From MAG-120531 sp038125995 (GTDB lineage: Bacteria > Bacteroidota > Bacteroidia > Flavobacteriales > Flavobacteriaceae): a stretch of 15,960 bases of DNA. The stretch is from the NCBI GenBank assembly GCA_038125995.1, contig JAYPEX010000020.1:1-15960 (forward strand). The letters run 5' to 3'. The position numbers and the translations under genes are program-made. The notes under the pieces were generated by a model that saw only the letters and a list, made by a program, of their open reading frames with translations, had not been told where the DNA came from and did no database searches. Positions 1 through 5,835 of the stretch are shown piece after piece; positions within the stretch are counted from its first letter, which is position 1, and each line of letters opens with the position of its first letter.

Positions 1-21
1 CAAAAGAGTATTCAAAAGCTT

Positions 22-41
22 ATCGAAAAGACACTTTCGAT
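22..41. terminator. Possible terminator hairpin just downstream of ung
   Basis: A perfect 7-base inverted repeat, ATCGAAA and TTTCGAT, flanks a 6-base loop (AGACAC). It begins at the last base of the ung stop codon and extends beyond it, where a terminator for the leftward ung transcript would be expected. The stem is A/T-rich, with only two G-C pairs. The sequence that follows on the minus strand contains short T runs but no clean U tract, so termination efficiency is uncertain. It could also serve a rightward gene ending off the left edge. Confidence 0.35.
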
Positions 42-709
42 TATAGCCTCCAATCTATAGGAGTTTTTCCAATACGTTCTAGATAGTAATTTGCCTTTGA
101 AAAATGTGCATTTCCAAACCAATACCCTTTATTAGCACTTAGTGGTGAAGGATGTCCGCTTTTTAATATACAGTGTTTCTTTGCATCAATCAGCTTTTCC
201 TTCTTGTGAGCAAAACCACCCCAAAGCATAAAGACCACTCCTTCGCTACTTTTTGAAATGTGTTCAATGATGGCATCGGTAAAAAAGCTCCACTCTTTGA
301 GATGAGAACCTGGTGATGATTTCACAACCGATAAGGCTCCATTTAAAAGAAGTACCCCCTGCTCTGCCCAAGGAGCTAATTCTCCTGAAATGGGATAAGA
401 GGTATCTTGATCAGTTTCTAGCTCTCTAAAGATATTCACTAGTGATGGAGGATGTTTGACTCCGAGAGGAACTGAAAAGGACATCCCAGTTGCTTGATGT
501 GCTCCGTGATATGGATCCTGACCCAAGAGTACTACTTTAAGCTGATTGAAGCTACAGTACTCAAAAGCTTTAAATATCTGATTAAAAGGAGGGTAACAAA
601 CCTTATATTCATATTCCTTTAAAATATACTCCTCAAGATTTTTAAAGGAAACAGACTCAGTTAACTCTTTTAATTCTAAGTTCCAACATTCGGGTAGGAT
701 CAGCTTCAT
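41..709 (-). CDS. ung: Uracil-DNA glycosylase, family 1 (divergent)
   Basis: This enzyme excises uracil from DNA to start base excision repair in the cytoplasm. At 222 residues it has normal family length. Visible motifs are the water-activating GQDPYHG loop (residues 63-69, catalytic Asp65), the uracil-contacting Asn123 in LLLN, and the HPSPLSA loop (186-192) with catalytic His186 and the intercalating Leu190. The ATG at 707-709 fits the family N-terminus. Several usually conserved positions differ. The canonical LLLNTVLTVR reads LLLNGALSVV (residues 120-129), and GPGQAHG after the catalytic loop reads GAHQATG. This suggests a divergent Ung, possibly a paralogue of a more canonical copy elsewhere in the genome. 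The gene is divergent from mutS2, separated by 38 bases. I am confident of the family but less sure that substrate range is unchanged. Confidence 0.93.
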   Translation of the reverse strand: MKLILPECWNLELKELTESVSFKNLEEYILKEYEYKVCYPPFNQIFKAFEYCSFNQLKVVLLGQDPYHGAHQATGMSFSVPLGVKHPPSLVNIFRELETDQDTSYPISGELAPWAEQGVLLLNGALSVVKSSPGSHLKEWSFFTDAIIEHISKSSEGVVFMLWGGFAHKKEKLIDAKKHCILKSGHPSPLSANKGYWFGNAHFSKANYYLERIGKTPIDWRL

Positions 710-718
710 TAAATTGAT

Positions 719-726
719 TATTTTTG
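719..726 (+). promoter_or_regulatory. -7 promoter box of mutS2
   Basis: TATTTTTG matches the Bacteroidota -7 consensus TAnnTTTG and ends 21 bases before the mutS2 ATG. I see no good TTTG-like -33 element at the expected distance, because that region lies inside the start of ung. The ung promoter itself is not evident in the 38-base gap and may lie within the mutS2 5' end. Confidence 0.45.
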
Positions 727-747
727 TTGATCTAAATTAAGGCTTTA

Positions 748-2928
748 ATGACCCTAAACAAAATACAATCTAAAACACTTCAAGATTTAGAATTTCAAAC
801 AGTCGTTTCTCAGATTAAAGAGAATGCCATTACTGATTTGGGAAAACAAGCGATCGATGACTTAGTTCCATTTAGAGAGGTCGATGCCATTAAAAATACC
901 TTAAAAGAAACTTCGGAATACTGCTCCTCATTTGATAATGACAATCGTATTCCCTCAAATGAGTTTGAATCGATAAGTGATGAATTAAAGCTGTTGTTAA
1001 TAGTAAATACGGTATTAGAACAAGAAAGTTTTAAACGGATCTACAGTCTTTGCAGCTGTGTCAATGAACACATTAAGTTTTTTAGAAAATATAAAACGTA
1101 TTATCCGTTACTCTACAAACATACTGAGGAATTTTCCATTGAAAAAGAAATTCCCGAATCGATAGATAAGGTATTTGATAAATACGGAGAAATTAAGAAT
1201 TCTGCTTCCAATGAGCTCTTCGACATCCGTAAAAAATTAGGGACCATTAAAGATAAAATTAATAAGAGTTTTAATTCGGCACTCGCCAGTTACAGTGCCT
1301 CTGATTATTTGGATGACATTAGAGAATCAGTAATTGAAAACAAACGTGTTCTTGCGGTAAAATCCATGTATCGCAAAAAGGTAAAAGGTTCAGTTCTGGG
1401 TAGTTCAAAAACCGGATCCATCGTTTTTATCGAGCCTGATGCGAGTATGCAGCACAATAGAACGCTCAATAATCTCATTTATGAAGAGGAACAAGAAATC
1501 AGAAAGATTCTAGCTGATTTAACAGATTCATTGAGGCCCTATAGAGACGTGTTAAAAGATTTTCAGAACTATTTGGTTCATATGGACTATACGGCAGCTA
1601 AAGCGAAGTACGCTAAAAAAATCAATGCTTTGATGCCAGTGATTATAGATCAGCCTGTACTCGATTTTAAAAAAGCCTATCATCCGCTACTTTTGGTTTC
1701 CAACAATAAAACTGGAGCAGAGACCTTTCCTCAAGATATCAGTCTCAATGAATCCAACAGAATTGTTGTGATATCTGGGCCTAATGCGGGTGGAAAGTCC
1801 ATAACCTTAAAAACCATAGGTCTTTTACAACTCATGCTGCAATCGGGTATTTTAATACCCGTACACGAGCGATCTAAAGCCTGTATATTTGATCGTATTT
1901 TAACTGATATTGGTGATAATCAATCCATAGAAAATCATTTAAGTACCTATAGTTATCGCCTTAAGAACATGAATCAGTTTTTAAAAAAGTGTAATCATAA
2001 TACTTTGTTTTTGATCGATGAGTTTGGATCGGGTTCTGATCCAGAGCTTGGTGGAGCTTTAGCAGAAACATTTTTAGAAGTATTTTATGAAAAGGGCGCT
2101 TATGGTGTTATTACCACACACTATTCGAATTTAAAGATGCTCGCTAATGAATTAGAGGCCGCTTCGAATGCCAATATGCTTTTTGATCCTAATTCATTGG
2201 AACCTACATTTCAATTAATGCTTGGTGAGGCAGGTAGTTCTTTTACTTTTGAAGTTGCTCAAAAAAATGGAATTCCCTATCGCTTTGTCAACCAAGCAAA
2301 AAAAAAAATTGAACGGGGTAAAGTTCGTTTTGATGCCACGATCGCAAAACTTCAAAAAGAACGTTCCGAAATACGCAAGACAGGATCTAAGCTTAAGGAT
2401 GAAGAACAAAAAGTGCGTCTCGAGTCCGACAAACTCGAAAAAATTAATAAAAAACTTCAAGATAAGTTAGTTAATTATCAACAGCTTTATGACTATAATA
2501 CCAAGATGATTCAACTTGGAACCAAACTCGATGAATTGTCCGAACAGTACTTTGTAGATAATAACAAACGAAAATTAGTCTCTAAATTATTAGAGGTCGT
2601 ACAGTTAGAAAATAGTAAACGCAAAAAAGTTCAGGCCAAGCAGCGCAAGATTCAAATTGAGGAAAAGAAGAAAGTAGCTCAAGAGCTGGAAAAGAAAATA
2701 GAGGTTGTACGAAAAGAGAAAAAGAAAAAAGCTGATTTAGAGCAAAAAATAGCTCAGAAACCTAAGCCAAGACCGACTTTCAAAGTAGGAGATCGCGTTC
2801 GTTTAATAGATGGTAAGGCAGTCGGTTCCATTGATTCTATAGAAAAGGATAAGGCAGTTGTTAACTACGGAATGTTTACCACTCATGTGGCGTTAGATAA
2901 CTTAGAACTGGTTCAAGCTGCAAAATGA
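748..2928 (+). CDS. mutS2: MutS2-family ATPase without Smr domain
   Basis: MutS2 proteins are MutS-like ATPases that bind branched DNA and limit homologous recombination, or act on stalled ribosomes in some Firmicutes, rather than doing mismatch repair. This 726-residue protein starts with the typical TLQDLEF N-terminus. It has a helical core/clamp region (about 1-330), Walker A GPNAGGKS (344-351), Walker B LIDEFGSGSDP with Asp424-Glu425, and a THYSNLK switch near 457. A highly charged coiled coil follows (about 535-670), then a small KOW-like beta domain (about 678-721). It stops there, with no C-terminal Smr nuclease domain, unlike the roughly 785-residue Bacillus protein. An 11-A tract lies inside the coding sequence at 2298-2308. 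The next gene overlaps by ATGA, implying translational coupling. The Walker motifs and N-terminus are decisive for the family; the biological role is inferred. Confidence 0.93.
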   Translation: MTLNKIQSKTLQDLEFQTVVSQIKENAITDLGKQAIDDLVPFREVDAIKNTLKETSEYCSSFDNDNRIPSNEFESISDELKLLLIVNTVLEQESFKRIYSLCSCVNEHIKFFRKYKTYYPLLYKHTEEFSIEKEIPESIDKVFDKYGEIKNSASNELFDIRKKLGTIKDKINKSFNSALASYSASDYLDDIRESVIENKRVLAVKSMYRKKVKGSVLGSSKTGSIVFIEPDASMQHNRTLNNLIYEEEQEIRKILADLTDSLRPYRDVLKDFQNYLVHMDYTAAKAKYAKKINALMPVIIDQPVLDFKKAYHPLLLVSNNKTGAETFPQDISLNESNRIVVISGPNAGGKSITLKTIGLLQLMLQSGILIPVHERSKACIFDRILTDIGDNQSIENHLSTYSYRLKNMNQFLKKCNHNTLFLIDEFGSGSDPELGGALAETFLEVFYEKGAYGVITTHYSNLKMLANELEAASNANMLFDPNSLEPTFQLMLGEAGSSFTFEVAQKNGIPYRFVNQAKKKIERGKVRFDATIAKLQKERSEIRKTGSKLKDEEQKVRLESDKLEKINKKLQDKLVNYQQLYDYNTKMIQLGTKLDELSEQYFVDNNKRKLVSKLLEVVQLENSKRKKVQAKQRKIQIEEKKKVAQELEKKIEVVRKEKKKKADLEQKIAQKPKPRPTFKVGDRVRLIDGKAVGSIDSIEKDKAVVNYGMFTTHVALDNLELVQAAK
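2298..2308 (+). repeat. A11 homopolymer inside mutS2
   Basis: Eleven consecutive A bases encode the end of Ala517, Lys518-Lys520 and the start of Ile521. This is the longest homopolymer I see in the window. It lies at the end of the MutS ATPase core, before the coiled-coil tail. Loss of one A would give a protein of about 573 residues ending at 2470. Gain of one A would meet TGA at 2310-2312 almost at once. Confidence 0.9.
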
Positions 2929-3335
2929 GAATAGAAACCCCCTATATTTTATTGTATGACGGAGACTGTGGTCTTTGTCATCGTTCCGTGCGCTTTTTGT
3001 ACAAGAGAGATCGCAAGCATCGATTTACATTTGTTCCACTCAACTCCTCTTTGGGAATTAAACTCACAAGTCTATCTGGAATTGATACCAAACGAATCGA
3101 CAGTATTATCTTAATCGAGCAAAAGGTGGCTTATTTTATCAAGTCAAGAGCAGTTCTCAAGAGTTTATTTGCCCTTGGAGGATTGTGGAAACTTGTCTAT
3201 CCACTGTTGATGTTACCAACTTGTTTAGGGGATTGGACCTACGACTTTATTGCAAAACGGCGCTTCAAGTGGTTTAAAAAATCGCAGTGTTCTATTCCAA
3301 CAAATGTTGATATGCGTTATTTTAGAGAGGTCTAA
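2925..3335 (+). CDS. DCC-family (DUF393) thiol-disulfide oxidoreductase-like protein
   Basis: A 136-residue protein of the DCC/DUF393 family, named for the DxxCxxC motif. Here Asp12, Cys15 and Cys18 lie in YDGDCGLC right after the first beta strand, as in thioredoxin-like folds. The C-terminal part, with GDWTYDFIAKRRFKWF, matches the second conserved block of the family. I see no signal peptide; hydrophobic segments around residues 80-100 are part of the fold or a membrane-associated helix. The ATG overlaps the mutS2 stop in an ATGA, so it is probably co-translated with mutS2. The biochemical role is unproven; a redox function is inferred from the CxxC. Its stop codon directly abuts the stop codon of the opposing symporter gene. 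Confidence 0.85.
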   Translation: MRIETPYILLYDGDCGLCHRSVRFLYKRDRKHRFTFVPLNSSLGIKLTSLSGIDTKRIDSIILIEQKVAYFIKSRAVLKSLFALGGLWKLVYPLLMLPTCLGDWTYDFIAKRRFKWFKKSQCSIPTNVDMRYFREV

Positions 3336-4637
3336 TTACTTTTTGTAATGATCGTCCCAATCTTTAACTTTAGGCTCGCTTATTTTTCCAACGGATTTAC
3401 CAATTACCATTGAAACAGAAGCATCACCAGTTACATTGACTACGGTTCTACACATATCGAGTGGTCTGTCAACGGCAAAAATTAGTGCAAGACCTGCTTC
3501 AGGAATACCTGCTTGAGCTAAGACGATTACAAGCATTACCATACCAGCTCCTGGAACAGCAGCTGATCCTATTGAAGCCAGCGTAGCTGTAGCGATGATT
3601 CCCAATTGAGTCCCAAAGCTCAAATCCATACCAAAGGTTTGTGCGATAAATACTGCAGCAACAGCCTGATAAAGACTAGTACCGTCCATATTAATAGTTG
3701 CTCCAATAGGAAGTACAAAACTGCTCACCTCTTCATCTACTCCTAAGTGTTCTTCTACACGTTCCATTGTTACAGGAAGTGTTGCAGCACTTGAACTGGT
3801 TGAAAAAGCTAATAATTGTGCTGGAGCTAAACCTTTGAATAAGAACTTAGGGTTTTTTCCAGTTACAAAATACACGATCAATATATAAACCACAAGCATT
3901 AATGAAAGCCCTAAAACAACAGTTACGGCATACCATGCTAATGCTTTAAATAAATCCAAACTAGGAGACTCAGCTACAAGTGCAGCTAAGAGTGCAAAAA
4001 CTCCATAAGGAGCCCCGAGCATAATTAAATCGATAAGTTTAAGGATGACTTCATTAAAGGAGTCAAAGAATTTTTTAGCAGGGTCTGCTTTGGCTTCTGG
4101 AAGTAATATTAGTCCGATCCCAAAGAATACTGCAAAGAAGATGACTTGAAGCATGTTCCCATTGTCGGAAGCTGCATTAAAAATATTGGAAGGAACCAAA
4201 TCCTCTAATGCTTGTAATGGTCCTGCTTCACGCTGTTTTTCAGCAGCTAGAATCTTAGAATCCGCATCTCCCTTGTAATTTTCGATGAGTTCATTTCTAG
4301 TAGTTTCTCCAACAGAATTACCAGGTTTGATAATGTTGACTACTGCTAAGCCAATGGTTACAGCGATCACCGTTGTTAGTAGATACATTCCAATGGTTCT
4401 CCCTCCCATTTTAGAAAGCTTGGAAATATCTTTTAAGTCAGATACTCCTTTGATAAGCGAAGCCAGAATTAATGGTACTGCAATCAGCTTTAATGAATTG
4501 ATAAAAATGGTTCCGAAGGGTTTTACCCAATCCGATACAATTTTAGGTCCCCATTCAAATTGAACCATAAGAAGGGCAAATGCCACTCCTAATACCATTC
4601 CTAAAATGATTTGCCAATGCAGTGCAAGTTTTTTCAT
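3336..4637 (-). CDS. Dicarboxylate/acidic amino acid:cation symporter (DAACS family)
   Basis: An inner-membrane, sodium- or proton-coupled carrier of the GltP/GltT/DctA family (TC 2.A.23), with multiple transmembrane helices and two re-entrant hairpins. Numbering from the ATG at 4637 (433 residues), the HP1 serine motif STSSSAAT starts at 279 and NMDGT is at 316-320. The substrate motif is DMCRTVVN, with Asp394, Arg397, Thr398 and Asn401. The arginine equivalent to Arg397 of the archaeal aspartate transporter GltPh is kept, which favours an acidic amino acid or dicarboxylate over neutral substrates. An in-frame TTG at 4655 would add six residues, but MKKLALHWQ from the ATG looks like the native start. 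The gene lies 42 bases after aroC and may be co-transcribed with it. A one-mismatch -7 box (TATCTTTC, 4667-4674) could also drive it separately. Confidence 0.9.
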   Translation of the reverse strand: MKKLALHWQIILGMVLGVAFALLMVQFEWGPKIVSDWVKPFGTIFINSLKLIAVPLILASLIKGVSDLKDISKLSKMGGRTIGMYLLTTVIAVTIGLAVVNIIKPGNSVGETTRNELIENYKGDADSKILAAEKQREAGPLQALEDLVPSNIFNAASDNGNMLQVIFFAVFFGIGLILLPEAKADPAKKFFDSFNEVILKLIDLIMLGAPYGVFALLAALVAESPSLDLFKALAWYAVTVVLGLSLMLVVYILIVYFVTGKNPKFLFKGLAPAQLLAFSTSSSAATLPVTMERVEEHLGVDEEVSSFVLPIGATINMDGTSLYQAVAAVFIAQTFGMDLSFGTQLGIIATATLASIGSAAVPGAGMVMLVIVLAQAGIPEAGLALIFAVDRPLDMCRTVVNVTGDASVSMVIGKSVGKISEPKVKDWDDHYKK

Positions 4638-4679
4638 CCTTGTTAAATTTTTCAATTAATTAAGACGAAAGATAGGAAT

Positions 4680-5750
4680 TTATAACTGATTTTTATGGAT
4701 TTGATTTAATAACATATAATCAGCCATGACCATTGCAGCCATTGCTTCTACTATAGGCACTGCTCTTGGAACGACACAGGGATCGTGTCTTCCTTTTCCT
4801 TTAGTTTCGACAGTATTTCCATCTTTGTCTATAGTGGTGTAGGGTTGTATTAAAGTAGCTACTGGTTTAAAGGCAACTTTGAAGTAGATATCCATTCCAT
4901 TGCTTATTCCACCTTGGATTCCTCCACTGTGATTGGTCACAGTAGTACCATCTGAATTAAAGGCATCATTGTGTTCGCTACCTTTCATTCGAACTCCATC
5001 AAAACCAGATCCGTATTCAAATCCCTTAACCGCATTGATCGAGAGCATCGCTTTACCAAGTTCAGCGTGTAATTTATCAAACACAGGTTCCCCGAGTCCA
5101 ACAGGAACATTTTGAATTACACAACTAACCACTCCACCAATTGTGTCCCCTTCTTTTCTTACTTTCATGATTAAATCTTCCATAGCAGTAGCCATAGTTG
5201 CATCAGGACAACGCACATCATTTGCTTCGATGGCATTAAAATCCAATTCACTATAAGGTGTGTGAAGTGTTAAATCTCCTACTTGAGATACATAAGCATG
5301 AATACTCATTGGAGCTACTAACTGTTTAGCAATAGCACCAGCTACAACTCTTGCGGCAGTCTCTCTGGCAGAACTTCTGCCACCTCCTCTGTAATCTCGA
5401 TGACCGTATTTTTGATCATAGACATAATCTGCATGAGAAGGTCTGTAAGAATCTTTGATATGACCGTAGTCTTGGGATTTCTGATTGGTATTGTAAATGG
5501 CAAAACCAATAGGAGTTCCAGTTGTTTTTCCTTCGAAAATACCGGAATGAAATTGAACTTCATCTGGTTCTTTGCGCTGAGTTACAATCTTAGATTGACC
5601 TGGTTTTCTGCGATCTAAATCCTTTTGAATCGCATCAAAATCTAATTCTAAACCAGATGGACAACCATCTATAACACCACCGATTGCATCTCCATGTGAT
5701 TCTCCAAAACTAGAGAGTCTAAATAAGTTTCCAAAAATATTTCCTGCCAT
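4680..5750 (-). CDS. aroC: Chorismate synthase
   Basis: This enzyme catalyses the last step of the shikimate pathway, turning 5-enolpyruvylshikimate 3-phosphate into chorismate using reduced FMN, in the cytoplasm. At 356 residues it is full length. All three family signatures are present: GESHG at 16-20 near the N-terminus, the long central block around RPSHAD (103-108) and RDYRGGGRSSARET (118-131), and the C-terminal RHDPCVVPRAVPIVEAM. RRKPGQS (47-53), the phosphate-binding region, is also intact. The ATG at 5748-5750 gives the standard MAGNIFG start. A good promoter lies immediately upstream. The downstream symporter gene is on the same strand; the link between the two is probably only positional. 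Confidence 0.97.
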   Translation of the reverse strand: MAGNIFGNLFRLSSFGESHGDAIGGVIDGCPSGLELDFDAIQKDLDRRKPGQSKIVTQRKEPDEVQFHSGIFEGKTTGTPIGFAIYNTNQKSQDYGHIKDSYRPSHADYVYDQKYGHRDYRGGGRSSARETAARVVAGAIAKQLVAPMSIHAYVSQVGDLTLHTPYSELDFNAIEANDVRCPDATMATAMEDLIMKVRKEGDTIGGVVSCVIQNVPVGLGEPVFDKLHAELGKAMLSINAVKGFEYGSGFDGVRMKGSEHNDAFNSDGTTVTNHSGGIQGGISNGMDIYFKVAFKPVATLIQPYTTIDKDGNTVETKGKGRHDPCVVPRAVPIVEAMAAMVMADYMLLNQIHKNQL

Positions 5751-5768
5751 ATCCTCGTTTTAGAAGCT

Positions 5769-5799
5769 CAAAGATACGCTATCTAATTGTCGACTGCAA
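5769..5799 (-). promoter_or_regulatory. aroC promoter (-33/-7)
   Basis: On the minus strand, TATCTTTG (plus coordinates 5769-5776) fits TAnnTTTG exactly. A TTG at 5797-5799 sits 20 bases upstream, the usual distance for the Bacteroidota -33 element. The -7 box ends 18 bases before the aroC ATG. This is the best two-part promoter match in the window. Confidence 0.55.
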
Positions 5800-5835
5800 C
5801 TATAAAAAATGCTTTTAGTCACAATAATCAATGGT

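Noticed and set aside
1..60. Possible C-terminus of a rightward gene entering from the left edge
   Set aside because: All three plus frames are open to the edge for a few codons, with stops at 44-46, 58-60 and 84-86. The stretch is too short to show coding character or choose a frame.
2215..2470. Open reading frames on both strands overlapping the 3' half of mutS2
   Set aside because: They are low-complexity shadows of the lysine-rich mutS2 region. The plus one matters only as the frame reached after loss of one A in the A11 tract.
3335..3349. Small hairpin ATTAC-TTTTT-GTAAT at a convergent junction
   Set aside because: A 5-base A/T-rich stem with a T5 loop is too weak to call a terminator, and it lies in the symporter's coding end.
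4285..4563. 92-codon plus-strand frame inside the symporter gene
   Set aside because: It is an antisense shadow of a well-supported membrane protein gene and shows no family resemblance.
4638..4655. TTG at 4655 as the symporter start
   Set aside because: It would add only six residues before a conventional MKKLALHWQ N-terminus that begins with an ATG at 4637. I prefer the ATG, although initiation at the TTG cannot be excluded.
5342..5618. Overlapping short frames on both strands inside aroC
   Set aside because: The aroC frame carries all the chorismate synthase signatures here; the others are composition artefacts.
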